This document shows, piece by piece, positions 24,202 through 32,976 of a stretch of 64,000 bases of DNA. This DNA is from JADJPO01 sp963724535 (GTDB lineage: Bacteria; Actinomycetota; Actinomycetes; Actinomycetales; Kineosporiaceae). The stretch is taken from NCBI GenBank assembly GCA_963724535.1, contig CAVRVD010000015.1, positions 310,001 to 374,000 of the forward strand. The letters are read 5' to 3'. A model generated the notes under the pieces. That model ran no database searches, had not been told where the DNA came from, and worked only from the letters and a program-made list of their open reading frames with translations. Each line of letters begins with the position of its first letter. Within the stretch, counting starts at the first letter, position 1. Both the position numbers and the translations under genes were made by a program.

Positions 24202-25221
24202 TCAGGCGGTCAGCCCGAGTGCCCGGATGGGGGTGGTGGTCGCCGCGAGCAGGGCATCGGACGGCGCCACGCCGGCCACCTCGACCGCCCAGTCCAGACA
24301 CCGGGCCAGGGACGACGTGCCGCCGGCGATCCAACCCGGCTCGCCGCCATCGGCCCCATCGGTCGTGACCAGCCGCGCCGTCCCGTCCGCGACCATGACC
24401 TCCAGCGAGCCGAGCAGGTAGCGGCCGTCGCCGAGCCCGGTGGCCGACATCGCGTCGGAGACCAGGGCGACGTGGGCCGGGCCGATCGTCTCGAAGACCA
24501 TCCGAACCACCTCGGGCGCGACGTGGACGCCGTCGGCGATCAGCTCGACGACGGCCTCGCCGCGCCCGGCCGCGGTGAGCGCCGCCGCCACCGGTCCGCC
24601 GTCGCGGTGGTGGAACGGCGGCATCCCGTTGAAGAGGTGGGTGACCAGCGGTGGGCGTCCGGTGACCTCCAGGCAGGTGTCGATCGCGCGGGTCACCGTC
24701 TCGGCGTCGGCGTCGGTGTGACCGAGGGCCGGTCGTATGTCGTGGCGCGCGAGTGCCGCGACCAGCCGGTCGGCCCCGGGCAGCTCGGGGGCGAAGGTCC
24801 ACTGCCGCACCGCGTTCGGGGCTCCGGCCGCGCCCGCCGACTCCACCAGCCGGTGGACCAGAGCCGGGTCGGGGTCGCGCAGCATCGCCGGGTCGTGCGC
24901 GCCCCGCCGCGCCGGGGCGAGGAATGGGCCCTCCAGGTGGATCCCGGCCAGCACCCCCTCGGCCACCAGCGGCGCCAGCACACCGACCCGTGCGGCCAGC
25001 ACCTCCTCCGGCGCCGAGACCAGGCTGGCCACCACCCGCGTGACGCCCTGGTCTGCGAAGTGGGCCGCGGCGCTGCGGGTGCCGGCGTCCGAGGTACCGA
25101 AATCCTCACCCAGCGCGCCGTGGCAGTGGATGTCGACCAGGCGGCGTCCGTCGTCGGTCTCGACGCGGTCGCTCACACCCCCATCGTCGCGCACGAGCGC
25201 GACCGGGGGCTCGGTGACCAT
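24202..25221 (-). CDS. nagA: N-acetylglucosamine-6-phosphate deacetylase
   Basis: Amidohydrolase removing acetate from GlcNAc-6-P before NagB. Motifs: LVDIHCHGALGEDFG (metal His pair), AGIHLEGPFLAPARRGAHD (metal Glu), ALGHTDADAET, VTHLFNGMPPFHHRDGG, VELIADGVHV and ALVSDAMSATGLGDG (catalytic Asp). About 339 residues, at the short end because the small N-terminal beta-domain is reduced. The start is uncertain: ATG 25221 is used; GTG 25176 after ATGGGGG is a good alternative. Transcribed away from malQ. Confidence 0.88.
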   Translation of the reverse strand: MVTEPPVALVRDDGGVSDRVETDDGRRLVDIHCHGALGEDFGTSDAGTRSAAAHFADQGVTRVVASLVSAPEEVLAARVGVLAPLVAEGVLAGIHLEGPFLAPARRGAHDPAMLRDPDPALVHRLVESAGAAGAPNAVRQWTFAPELPGADRLVAALARHDIRPALGHTDADAETVTRAIDTCLEVTGRPPLVTHLFNGMPPFHHRDGGPVAAALTAAGRGEAVVELIADGVHVAPEVVRMVFETIGPAHVALVSDAMSATGLGDGRYLLGSLEVMVADGTARLVTTDGADGGEPGWIAGGTSSLARCLDWAVEVAGVAPSDALLAATTTPIRALGLTA

Positions 25222-25285
25222 GGTCATCCACATCATCCCGCCGCACCCGCTTAACCCGCACCGACCGGGATGCGAAGGTTGACCC

Positions 25286-27433
25286 ATGACCTCGCTGGAC
25301 GCCGCCGCCCCGGGCCCCGATCTGCGCCACCTCGCCGAGGCCTACCAGGTCGCCACCGACTACTGGGACTGGCAGGGCCGGCACGTCGAGGTCAGCGAGG
25401 CGACGATCGTCGCCGTCCTGGCCGCGCTCGGGGTCGACGCGACCACCCCGCAGGCCCGAGTAGACGCCCTGCTCGACCATCACCTGGCCGGCTGGCGGCA
25501 CATGCTGCCGCCCACCCTGGTGCTCACCCAGGGCGAGGAGGCGAGCTTCGCCGTCCACGTCACCCACGGCCGGCCGGTGCAGGTCTGGGTCGAGGCCGAG
25601 GACGGCACCCGCCGCGACGACCTGCGCCAGCTGGAGAACTGGAACCCACCGCGCGAGGTCGAGAACCGCCTGGTCGGCGAGGCCACCTTCGCCGTGCCCA
25701 CCGACCTGCCGCTGGGCTACCACACGCTGCGCGGGCGCAGCGACGACGTCGAGTCGTCCACCCCGCTGATCGTCACTCCCGCCTGGCTTGGCCTCCCAGG
25801 TCGGATCGGGGCCCGGCGGGAGTGGGGGGTGGCCACCCAGCTGTACAGCGTCCGCTCGACCGGGTCCTGGGGGGTCGGCGACCTGACCGACCTGGTCGAC
25901 CTGACCACCTGGGCCGCCGCACACGGCGCCGGGTACGTGCTGGTCAACCCGCTGCACGCGGCCGAGCCGACCGCGCCGATGGAGCCCTCCCCATACCTGC
26001 CCACCTCCCGCCGGTTCACCAACCCGATCTACCTGCGGCTCGAGCAGGTGCCCGAGTACGCCCAGCTGAACCCCTCGGACCGCACCGAGGTGGAGAAGCT
26101 GCGGGCCGAGCTCCGGGCGACGACGGCCACCAGCGACACCATCGACCGGGACGCCGCGTGGTCGGCCAAGCGAGCGGCGTTGGAGCTGCTCTTCGCCGTC
26201 CCGCGCAGCGACGGTCGCGAGCTGGCGCTGCGCGCCTACACCCGCCGCGAGGGCAAGGGCCTGGAGGACTACGCGACCTGGTGCGCGCTCGCCGAGGTGC
26301 ACGGCAGCCTCACTGCCCAGTGGCCGGCCGAGCTGCGCCACCCGGACGCCCCGGCCGTACGCGCCTTCCGCGAGGACCGGCGGGACCGGGTCGACTTCCA
26401 CGCCTGGCTGCAGTGGCTGCTCGACGAGCAGCTGGCCTGGACCCAGACCCAGGCCCGGCGCGCCGGCATGTCGATCGGTGTGATGCACGACCTGGCCGTC
26501 GGGGTGCACCCGCAGGGCGCCGACGCCTGGGCCCTGCAGGACGTCTTCGCCGTCGGGGTGGCGGTCGGCGCCCCGCCGGACGCCTACAACCAGTCCGGCC
26601 AGTCCTGGGCGCAGCCACCGTGGCGTCCGGACCGGCTCGCCGAGCAGGCCTATGCCCCGTTCCGGGCCATGGTGTCCACGGTGCTGCGCAATGCCGGCGG
26701 GGTGCGGATCGACCACATCATCGGCCTGTTCCGGCTGTGGTGGATCCCCGAAGGGGCCGCACCGGCTGAGGGCACCTACGTGCGCTACGACCACCATGCG
26801 CTGGTCGGCATCCTGGCACTGGAGGCACACCGGGCCGGCGCGGTGGTGGTCGGTGAGGACCTCGGCACGGTCGAGCCGATGGCCCGGGACTACCTGCGAC
26901 GCAGGGGGATCCTCGGCACGTCGATCCTGTGGTTCGAGTCCGACTACGAGGCCGGCGGCGGTCCGCTGGCCGCGCAGCGGTGGCGCGAGTACTGCATGGC
27001 CTCGGTGACCACCCACGACCTGCCACCCACCGCGGGGTACCTGGACGGCGAGCACGTTCGGCTGCGCCACCGGCTCGGTCTGCTCACCCGTTCTCTGGCG
27101 GAGGAGCTCCAGGTGGACGCTGCCGACCGCTCGGGCTGGCTGGCCGAGCTGCGGCGGCGAGGCGCATTGGCGGACGACGCCGGTGCGGACGACGCCGAGC
27201 AGACGGTGCTGGCCCTGCACCGCTACCTGACCTGGACACCGTCCCGACTGCTCTGCGCCTCGCTCACCGATCTGGTCGGCGACCGGCGTACCCAGAACCA
27301 GCCCGGCACCGTCGACGAGTACCCGAACTGGCGGGTGCCGCTGACCGGCCCGGACGGCGAGCCGCTGCTGCTCGAGGACGTGTTCACCAGCCCCCGGGCT
27401 CGAGCAGTGGCCGAGGTGCTGCGGCTGAGCTGA
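25286..27433 (+). CDS. malQ: 4-alpha-glucanotransferase (amylomaltase)
   Basis: 715 residues, GH77. Disproportionates maltodextrins in glycogen and maltose metabolism. An N-terminal actinobacterial domain precedes the barrel (GARREWGVATQLYSVRSTGS, PYLPTSRRFTNPIYLRLEQV). Catalytic residues sit in GVRIDHIIGLFRLWWIPEG (Asp nucleophile), VVVGEDLGTVEP (Glu acid/base) and SVTTHDLPPTAGYLDG (Asp). ATG 25286 is preceded by GAAGG. Shares only the intergenic region with nagA. Confidence 0.93.
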   Translation: MTSLDAAAPGPDLRHLAEAYQVATDYWDWQGRHVEVSEATIVAVLAALGVDATTPQARVDALLDHHLAGWRHMLPPTLVLTQGEEASFAVHVTHGRPVQVWVEAEDGTRRDDLRQLENWNPPREVENRLVGEATFAVPTDLPLGYHTLRGRSDDVESSTPLIVTPAWLGLPGRIGARREWGVATQLYSVRSTGSWGVGDLTDLVDLTTWAAAHGAGYVLVNPLHAAEPTAPMEPSPYLPTSRRFTNPIYLRLEQVPEYAQLNPSDRTEVEKLRAELRATTATSDTIDRDAAWSAKRAALELLFAVPRSDGRELALRAYTRREGKGLEDYATWCALAEVHGSLTAQWPAELRHPDAPAVRAFREDRRDRVDFHAWLQWLLDEQLAWTQTQARRAGMSIGVMHDLAVGVHPQGADAWALQDVFAVGVAVGAPPDAYNQSGQSWAQPPWRPDRLAEQAYAPFRAMVSTVLRNAGGVRIDHIIGLFRLWWIPEGAAPAEGTYVRYDHHALVGILALEAHRAGAVVVGEDLGTVEPMARDYLRRRGILGTSILWFESDYEAGGGPLAAQRWREYCMASVTTHDLPPTAGYLDGEHVRLRHRLGLLTRSLAEELQVDAADRSGWLAELRRRGALADDAGADDAEQTVLALHRYLTWTPSRLLCASLTDLVGDRRTQNQPGTVDEYPNWRVPLTGPDGEPLLLEDVFTSPRARAVAEVLRLS

Positions 27434-27478
27434 GGACCCACCCGTGCGGGCACGCTCGGGACCAACGGCGCGCAGGCC

Positions 27479-27499
27479 CAATACCCCTGTGGGTATTGT
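27479..27499 (+). promoter_or_regulatory. Palindromic operator overlapping a leaderless -10 box
   Basis: CAATACCC-CTGT-GGGTATTG (27479-27498) is a perfect 8-bp inverted repeat. The -10 box TATTGT (27494-27499) overlaps its right arm, followed by 6 nt and ATG 27506. ATACCC-N4-GGGTAT resembles operators of the CsoR/CstR class of copper or persulfide repressors. No such repressor gene is in the window, so the regulator is inferred. Confidence 0.55.
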
Positions 27500-27505
27500 C
27501 GAGGC

Positions 27506-27871
27506 ATGTCCAGCCACGACCACGGCCAGGCCGTCCTCAACGAGCTCCTCCCACTGACCCGCGAGCTGCGTCGGGCGATCCCCGACGTGTACGCCGGGTT
27601 CCGCGACCTGCACCACGCCGCCTTCGCACCGGGCGCCCTCGACGCGAAGACCAAGGAACTGATCGCGATGGCGATCTCGGTGTCTGAGCAGTGCGACGGG
27701 TGCATCGCCTCGCACGCCCGCGGCGCGGCCAAGGCCGGCGCGACCAAGCAGGAGGCGGCCGAGACCATCGGGGTGGCAATCCTCATGCAGGGCGGTCCGG
27801 CCACGATCTACGGGCCACGGGCCTACGCGGCGTTCTGCGAGTTCGCCGACGAGGGCGCGCCGCCGTCGTAG
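27506..27871 (+). CDS. AhpD-like carboxymuconolactone decarboxylase family protein
   Basis: 121 residues, all-helical AhpD/CMD fold. Redox motif in SEQCDGCIASHARGAAKAGA (C-D-G-C with the following His), as in AhpD-type peroxidase helpers. Helix LDAKTKELIAMAISV is typical. The palindrome over its promoter suggests metal- or sulfur-responsive repression. Single-gene unit followed by a strong hairpin. Confidence 0.85.
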   Translation: MSSHDHGQAVLNELLPLTRELRRAIPDVYAGFRDLHHAAFAPGALDAKTKELIAMAISVSEQCDGCIASHARGAAKAGATKQEAAETIGVAILMQGGPATIYGPRAYAAFCEFADEGAPPS

Positions 27872-27888
27872 TCGTCAGGCCACCTCTG

Positions 27889-27949
27889 CGCCAAAGACCC
27901 GAAACGGTTGTCCTCCCCGGCGTGTTGAAGCCGTTTCGGGTCTTTGGCG
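27889..27949. terminator. Perfect 19-bp inverted repeat between convergent genes
   Basis: CGCCAAAGACCCGAAACGG (27889-27907) and its exact complement at 27931-27949 enclose a 23-nt loop. It sits between convergent stops at 27871 and 27974, so a bidirectional terminator is the simple reading. No T-tract; the long loop and perfect arms could also indicate a mobile repeat unit. Confidence 0.6.
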
Positions 27950-27973
27950 GTCCACTGGTCAAGCGGCCGGCGG

Positions 27974-29518
27974 TCAGCTGCCGAGGCTGTCGCTGAGCTC
28001 CTCGGCGGGGGGCTGCAGCACCTCTTGCCAGGTCGGGAAGCCCTGCACCTGGTCGGCAAGCACCCCGATGTGGATCCCCGCCCGGACGGCGAGACCCAAC
28101 TGCCCGCCCCAGGAGTCGGCCGCTGGGCCGACGGCGGCCGCTCCGACCACCCGGCCCGAGCCGGACTCGACGACCAGCTCCACGCGACCCAGCTCGCCGT
28201 CCACGGTTCCGGCCTGCTGCTCGACGAACGCCCGGCCGGTCTGCTCCAGGGCGAGGCCGGCAGTGCGCACCTCCGTTGCGCCAGCACCGGCGCCGGCGGC
28301 CGTCGTCCGGCCCACGCCGTACACCGCGGGATGGGTGTAGAGCACCCGGGGGACGCCGGAGTAGTCGGCGTCGTGACCGCGGCCGAGCAGGTGCGCGGCG
28401 ACGATCCGGCCCTGGTAGGTCGCGGTGTGGGTGAACGGGGCGAGACCGGTGACGTCGCCGACGGCGAAGACGTCGTCCAGGGGCTGCCCGTCCGGGGCGC
28501 GCCGGACCCGGCACCGGGCGTCGACGGCGAGCGGTTCGCCGTCCTCGACGTGCACGCCGAGCACCTCCAGTCCCAGACCCGCAGACCGCGGACGGCGACC
28601 GGTCGCCACCAGGACCCGGTCGGCCTCGACCGCCGATGCGTCGGACAGATGCACCCGCACACCGGCGTCGACCGGCTCGGCGCGCTCGGCGGCCACGGCG
28701 ACGCGGACGTCGACCCCGTTGCCGCGCAGCACCCCTGCCAGGTGCTCACCCACCCAGTCCGGCTCGGTGGACAGCAGCCTGCGCTCGGTCTCGACCAGCG
28801 TCACCGCCACCCCGAAGGCGGCGTACACCTGGGACAGCTCGCAACCCACCGCACCACCACCGAGGACGACCAGGCGGGCCGGCCGCTCGTCGGTCGACAG
28901 GGCCTGCTCGGGCCACCAGGTGGGGACGTGGTCGAGCCCGTCGACGGGGGGCCGAACCACCTGCGCGCCGACCCCGATCACGAGCGCCCGACGCCAGGAG
29001 AGCCGGCGTGGCGCGGCGCCGCCCGCATCGACGGTGACGACGCCGCCGGGGCCGGAGGGGTCCCGCTCGGTGACGCGGCCCCGACCCCGGACGACCCTCA
29101 CCCCGCGGTCGGCGAGGGCGGTGGCGGCGCCGCTGTCGTCGCGCTGCTCCGCCGCCGCATCGCGAGCCCGGACGGCGGCCCGCCAGGCCGACGCGTGGTC
29201 GGCCGGGTCAGGATGGGCTGGGTCCGGATCGGCGTCGGTACCCGACCGGCGGCCGGAGAGCAGTCCGTTGCGGTGCCGGGCGGCGGCGAGCAGCATCGCC
29301 TTGCTCGGGACGCAGGCCACGTACGGGCAGATGCCGCCGACCCGGTCGGCCTCGACGGCCGCGACCCGCCAACCGGCGTCGGCGAGCCGGCCGGCGACCA
29401 CCTCCCCGCCGGAACCGACGCCGAGCACCACGGCGTCGAACACCTCGTCGGGAGACGTGTGATCGAGGCTGGTCTGATCGAGGCTGGTCTGATCGTTGCT
29501 GGGCACGTCGTTCGGCAT
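27974..29518 (-). CDS. FAD-dependent pyridine nucleotide-disulfide oxidoreductase
   Basis: 514 residues, class I flavoprotein disulfide reductase. FAD site AVVLGVGSGGEVVAGRLADA; redox disulfide in GGICPYVACVPSKAMLLAA (C-P-Y-V-A-C); NAD(P) site LVVLGGGAVGCELSQVYAAF; second FAD motif DDVFAVGDVTGLAPFTH; dimerisation region at the C-terminus. The C-x4-C spacing fits dihydrolipoamide/mercuric-reductase relatives, but the usual final His-x4-Glu pair is not evident, so substrate is uncertain. The N-terminal 20 residues carry a D-Q-T-S-L repeat from a short DNA duplication (about 29460-29495). Confidence 0.8.
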   Translation of the reverse strand: MPNDVPSNDQTSLDQTSLDHTSPDEVFDAVVLGVGSGGEVVAGRLADAGWRVAAVEADRVGGICPYVACVPSKAMLLAAARHRNGLLSGRRSGTDADPDPAHPDPADHASAWRAAVRARDAAAEQRDDSGAATALADRGVRVVRGRGRVTERDPSGPGGVVTVDAGGAAPRRLSWRRALVIGVGAQVVRPPVDGLDHVPTWWPEQALSTDERPARLVVLGGGAVGCELSQVYAAFGVAVTLVETERRLLSTEPDWVGEHLAGVLRGNGVDVRVAVAAERAEPVDAGVRVHLSDASAVEADRVLVATGRRPRSAGLGLEVLGVHVEDGEPLAVDARCRVRRAPDGQPLDDVFAVGDVTGLAPFTHTATYQGRIVAAHLLGRGHDADYSGVPRVLYTHPAVYGVGRTTAAGAGAGATEVRTAGLALEQTGRAFVEQQAGTVDGELGRVELVVESGSGRVVGAAAVGPAADSWGGQLGLAVRAGIHIGVLADQVQGFPTWQEVLQPPAEELSDSLGS

Positions 29519-29559
29519 GGGCCCATGCTCGCGGGTCCGGCCGGGTCAAACCACTCGAG

Positions 29560-29577
29560 TGTCGAACCCGTTCGACA
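29560..29577. promoter_or_regulatory. Palindrome upstream of the disulfide oxidoreductase
   Basis: TGTCGAAC-CC-GTTCGACA, an 8-bp perfect inverted repeat 42-59 nt before ATG 29518. The position suits an operator. It resembles actinobacterial LexA boxes, but the half-sites are 2 nt closer than the consensus. Confidence 0.35.
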
Positions 29578-29607
29578 GAGTCGACCTCGCCGCGGCACCC
29601 GGCCGGT

Positions 29608-30027
29608 TCAGCTCGGCGCGTCGACCGGTTGGAACAGGGCCACGCTCGCCACGGCGGCGAGCACTCCGGCCCCCAAGCTGAGCACCAGGCCCGGCCCGGG
29701 CAGCCAGCCCGCCGTGCCGACCAGGCGCAGCAGGTGCAGGACCTGCCACAGCGGCAGGACGATCCCGGCCACGGCGAGCAGCGCACCTTGCACCGCCGCC
29801 AGCCGGCGCTTCGGGATCAGCGCCCCGGCCAGGGCGAGCATCGCGGCGTAGGCGACCCACAGTCCGCCGCCGCGCACGCCGGAGACGTTGCCGACCCCGG
29901 TCATGACCCACGGCAGCAGACCCCCGAAGACCCCCATCCCAGAGGCGAGGAGCAGACGCCGGCGTGCCGGCTCCATCCGCCGTCGGGCCCGGGCCGAACC
30001 GGTGGATGCGGACGAGGGCTGGCCCAT
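29608..30027 (-). CDS. Small integral membrane protein
   Basis: 139 residues. Basic N-terminus (GSARARRRMEPARRR) then about four helices (LLLASGMGVFGGLLPWVM, LWVAYAAMLALAGALIP, AVQGALLAVAGIVLPLWQVL, LVLSLGAGVLAAVASVALF). No domain recognised. Last gene before the symporter intergenic region, on the opposite strand. Confidence 0.55.
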   Translation of the reverse strand: MGQPSSASTGSARARRRMEPARRRLLLASGMGVFGGLLPWVMTGVGNVSGVRGGGLWVAYAAMLALAGALIPKRRLAAVQGALLAVAGIVLPLWQVLHLLRLVGTAGWLPGPGLVLSLGAGVLAAVASVALFQPVDAPS

Positions 30028-30332
30028 GCAGGGATGCTAGGCGCCCCACCCGCGCAGCCGGGGGACGACGTTCCGCCGAATGGCGGTATCGGCACGACGA
30101 ACGGCCAATCACGCGCGATGAACGGCGTCGCCGCGATGGCCCAGCGGCTGGGCACGCCGCTCATCGCGGCAGACCGACCGTTCACCCGATGCCAGGTCAC
30201 CGCCCGGCGCGGGATGTGACCGAGTGCACAACGACCATTGCTGCCCGCCCAGGGGGAGTGTTTGATGGCCGAGATCCGGTCTGGCCCGAACCGTGCAACG
30301 AGGCACGGACCCTTTGGAGGAGGCGAGCTCCT
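30028..30332. other. Intergenic region upstream of the symporter operon with nested inverted repeats
   Basis: Outer arms CGCGATGAACGGCG (30114-30127) and CGCCGCTCATCGCG (30155-30168) pair at 13 of 14 positions; inside lies GCCCAG-CGG-CTGGGC. It could be a leader RNA structure or operator for the divergent pair. The ribosome site GGAGGAGG lies near the end of the region, before ATG 30333. No riboswitch class was recognised. Confidence 0.4.
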
Positions 30333-30611
30333 ATGGACGACCGACAGCGCCGGGAGTACTGGCGCAAGAACCTTAGACTGATGGCGATCCTGCTGACCGT
30401 CTGGGCGCTGGTGTCATACGGCGCCGGGATCGTGTTCGTGGACGCCCTGAACAACCTGAGCTTCATCGGGTTCCCGCTCGGCTTCTGGTTCGCCCAGCAG
30501 GGATCCCTGATCACCTTCGTCATCCTGATCGCCATCTACGTGTGGCAGATGGACAAGCTCGACGCCTCGTATGGCATCGACGAGTACGAGGGCGAGGTGC
30601 ATCACCCGTGA
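30333..30611 (+). CDS. DUF4212 sodium/solute symporter small subunit
   Basis: 92 residues, two membrane helices (LMAILLTVWALVSYGAGIVF, SLITFVILIAIYVWQMDKLD) and the family motif FIGFPLGFWFAQQGS. Always found just before a VC_2705-type symporter. A good ribosome site GGAGGAGG precedes the ATG, and the stop overlaps the next GTG by 4 nt. Probably needed for assembly or gating of the transporter. Confidence 0.9.
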   Translation: MDDRQRREYWRKNLRLMAILLTVWALVSYGAGIVFVDALNNLSFIGFPLGFWFAQQGSLITFVILIAIYVWQMDKLDASYGIDEYEGEVHHP

Positions 30612-32308
30612 GCGACATCCAGATCTGGACGCTGGTCTTCGCGGTCCTCACCTTCAGCCTGTACATCGTCATCGCCTACCGCAGCCGGGTCTCGGACACC
30701 TCGGGCTTCTACGTCGCCGGGGGTGGCATCCCGGCACCTGCGAACGGGGCGGCCATCGCAGCGGACTGGATGAGCGCCGCGTCGTTCATCTCGCTGGCCG
30801 GCATCGTGGCCTTCGCGGGCAACGGCTACGGCGGCTCGGTCTACCTGATGGGTTGGACCGGCGGCTACGTGCTGCTGGCCCTGCTGCTCGCTCCGTACCT
30901 GCGCAAGTTCGGCAAGTACACGATCCCCGACTTCGTCGGTGACCGGTACAACGAGACCGCTCGTCTGGTCGCCGTCATCGCGGCCATCGTCGTCTCGTTC
31001 GTCTACGTCGCCGGTCAGATGGCCGGCGTCGGTGTCGTCTTCACCCGGTTCCTCGGGGTGGACAAGACCACCGGCGTCATCATCGGGATGGCGATCGTGT
31101 TCTTCTACGCGGTGCTGGGCGGCATGAAGGGGATCACCTGGACCCAGGTGACCCAGTACACGGTGCTGATCATCGCCTACCTGATCCCCGCCGTCGCGGT
31201 GTCCCAGCAGGTCACCGGGGTGCCGCTTCCGCAGATCGGGTTCGGTCGGATCCTGGACGAGCTCAACGGGCTGCAGGCCGACCTCGGCTTCGCCAGCTAC
31301 ACCGAGGCGTTCACCAAGACGTCCATGCCGAACATGATCCTGATCACCGCGGCGCTGATGTTCGGCACCGCCGGCCTGCCGCACGTCATCGTCCGCTTCT
31401 ACACCGCCAAGTCGGTGCGGGCGGCGCGGTTCTCGGCGCTGTGGGCGCTGTTCTTCATCTCGCTGCTCTACACCACCGCGCCGTCCGTGGCGGCGTTCTC
31501 GAAGCTGCAGATCATCCAGGACATCGACGCGGGCGGTAACGGCGTCACCCTGGCGAGCGCTCCGTCGTGGTTCTCCACCTGGGCCGACGTCGGGCTGATC
31601 ACCGCGGCGGACACGACGCCACTGGTGGCCGACCAGGTCTACCGGTTCGCTGACGTGGCGATCAACAACGACATCATCGTGCTGGCCAGCCCGGAGATCG
31701 GTGGCCTGCCGGCTCCGGTCGTCGGCCTGGTGGCGGCGGGCGCCCTCGCGGCCGCGCTGTCCACGGCATCCGGTCTGTTGCTGGTGATCTCCTCCTCGGT
31801 CGCCAACGACGTCTACTACAAGAGGATCAACCCGACCGCCAGCGAGAGCAACCAGCTGATGGTCGGCCGGATCGCGATGGCTGGGGCCATCGTCGTGGCC
31901 GGCTACCTGGGCATCAACCCGCCCGGGTTCGTGGCCCAAGTGGTGGCCCTGGCGTTCGGCCTGGCAGCCGCGAGCTTCTTCCCGACGTTGGTGCTCGGCA
32001 TCTTCTGGAAGAACTGCACCGCTATCGGAGCCATGGCCGGTATGGTCTCCGGCCTGGCCGTGACGTTGGCGTACATGCTCTGGACGATCGACATCTACGG
32101 GAACTCGGACGGCATCTGGGGCATCCCCGAGACCGGGTTCGGGACGATCGGCATGCTCATCAACTTCGCCGTGACGATCATCGTGTCGCAGTTCACGCCG
32201 AAGCCGTCGGCGATCATGCAGGAGCTGGTCGAGGAGATCCGCTATCCCGGCCGGACCACCCTGGTGGCCAAGCACGCCGAGGGCGAGCTCGGCGGTGGCG
32301 CGCACTGA
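30608..32308 (+). CDS. Sodium/solute symporter large subunit (acetate permease-like)
   Basis: 566 residues, about 13 membrane helices, SSS family. Typical sequence: TSGFYVAGGGIPAPANGAAI, DWMSAASFISLAGIVAFAGN, VVSFVYVAGQMAGVGVVFTR, GGMKGITWTQVTQYTVLIIA and LSTASGLLLVISSSVANDV near the sodium site. With the DUF4212 partner it belongs to the VC_2705-type group, often called ActP-like; acetate or another small carboxylate is likely but unproven. Followed by a strong terminator. Confidence 0.88.
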   Translation: MSDIQIWTLVFAVLTFSLYIVIAYRSRVSDTSGFYVAGGGIPAPANGAAIAADWMSAASFISLAGIVAFAGNGYGGSVYLMGWTGGYVLLALLLAPYLRKFGKYTIPDFVGDRYNETARLVAVIAAIVVSFVYVAGQMAGVGVVFTRFLGVDKTTGVIIGMAIVFFYAVLGGMKGITWTQVTQYTVLIIAYLIPAVAVSQQVTGVPLPQIGFGRILDELNGLQADLGFASYTEAFTKTSMPNMILITAALMFGTAGLPHVIVRFYTAKSVRAARFSALWALFFISLLYTTAPSVAAFSKLQIIQDIDAGGNGVTLASAPSWFSTWADVGLITAADTTPLVADQVYRFADVAINNDIIVLASPEIGGLPAPVVGLVAAGALAAALSTASGLLLVISSSVANDVYYKRINPTASESNQLMVGRIAMAGAIVVAGYLGINPPGFVAQVVALAFGLAAASFFPTLVLGIFWKNCTAIGAMAGMVSGLAVTLAYMLWTIDIYGNSDGIWGIPETGFGTIGMLINFAVTIIVSQFTPKPSAIMQELVEEIRYPGRTTLVAKHAEGELGGGAH

Positions 32309-32328
32309 CGCGCTGACCGAAAGGACGG

Positions 32329-32364
32329 CGACCGGCCGGTGACCCTGGGGTCACCGGCCGGTCG
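32329..32364 (+). terminator. Strong hairpin terminator after the symporter
   Basis: CGACCGGCCGGTGACCC and GGGTCACCGGCCGGTCG form a perfect 17-bp stem around TG, starting 20 nt past the stop at 32308. No T-run, as is common in actinobacteria. Confidence 0.75.
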
Positions 32365-32463
32365 ACCGGTTTGCCTGGCGGGTACCGGCCCGAGGTGACC
32401 GGGTAGGGTCGCGCAGGTCGATGTCCGGTTCACACCGGATCGTCCTCGATACCAGGGGGTTCC

Positions 32464-32976
32464 ATGGCGAGGAGCCCTGTCGTCCTCATGGAGCAGCTGC
32501 ACGAGGATCATGCCCCGGCCCTATGGGAGCACTGCCTGCGACTGACCGGCTACAACCGGGCCCGCGCCGAGGACGTGGCCCAGGAGACCCTGCTGCGGGC
32601 CTGGCGCAACCTGGGACGGCTGGACGAGTCCCGGGGGTCGGTCAGGTCGTGGCTGTTCACCGTCGCCCGCAACATCGTCATCGACGAGTGGCGCTCCAGC
32701 CGCTCGCGGGGGGAGCTGCTGTACGCCGAGGTTCCGGAGACCGCCGAGCAGACCGATCGAACCGAACAGCTGCTCCAGTCGTGGGTCATATCGGAGGCGC
32801 TGGGCACACTGTCTGCCGAGCATCGAGCCGTGATCGCCGAGTGCTACTACGGCGGCGCCTCCGTCGCCGAGGCCTCGGCGCGGCTCGGGATCCCGGAGGG
32901 CACGGTGAAGTCGCGAACGCACTACGCCCTGCGCGCCCTGCGACTAACCCTGCAGGAACGGGGCATCGAGTCATGA
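32464..32976 (+). CDS. ECF RNA polymerase sigma factor
   Basis: 170 residues. Region 2: ALWEHCLRLTGYNRARAEDV, AQETLLRAWRNLGRL, FTVARNIVIDEWRSSRS. Region 4: ALGTLSAEHRAVIAECYYGG, SVAEASARLGIPEGTVKSR. ATG 32464 follows AGGGGG. Coupled by ATGA to a zinc-finger anti-sigma gene, the SigL-type arrangement. It may autoregulate from the 95 nt upstream, where no operator was recognised. Confidence 0.92.
   Translation: MARSPVVLMEQLHEDHAPALWEHCLRLTGYNRARAEDVAQETLLRAWRNLGRLDESRGSVRSWLFTVARNIVIDEWRSSRSRGELLYAEVPETAEQTDRTEQLLQSWVISEALGTLSAEHRAVIAECYYGGASVAEASARLGIPEGTVKSRTHYALRALRLTLQERGIES

Noticed and set aside
29560..29577. LexA (SOS) box
   Set aside because: Half-sites match GAAC/GTTC, but the gap is 2 nt instead of the usual 4, and the downstream gene is not an SOS gene.
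30118..30219. A 33-codon frame resembling a VapC C-terminus (RLGTPLIAAD)
   Set aside because: Too short, no upstream PIN motif or antitoxin, and it coincides with a nested inverted repeat that better explains the conserved look.
30028..30332. Riboswitch ahead of the symporter genes
   Set aside because: No known riboswitch consensus was found; only generic inverted repeats.
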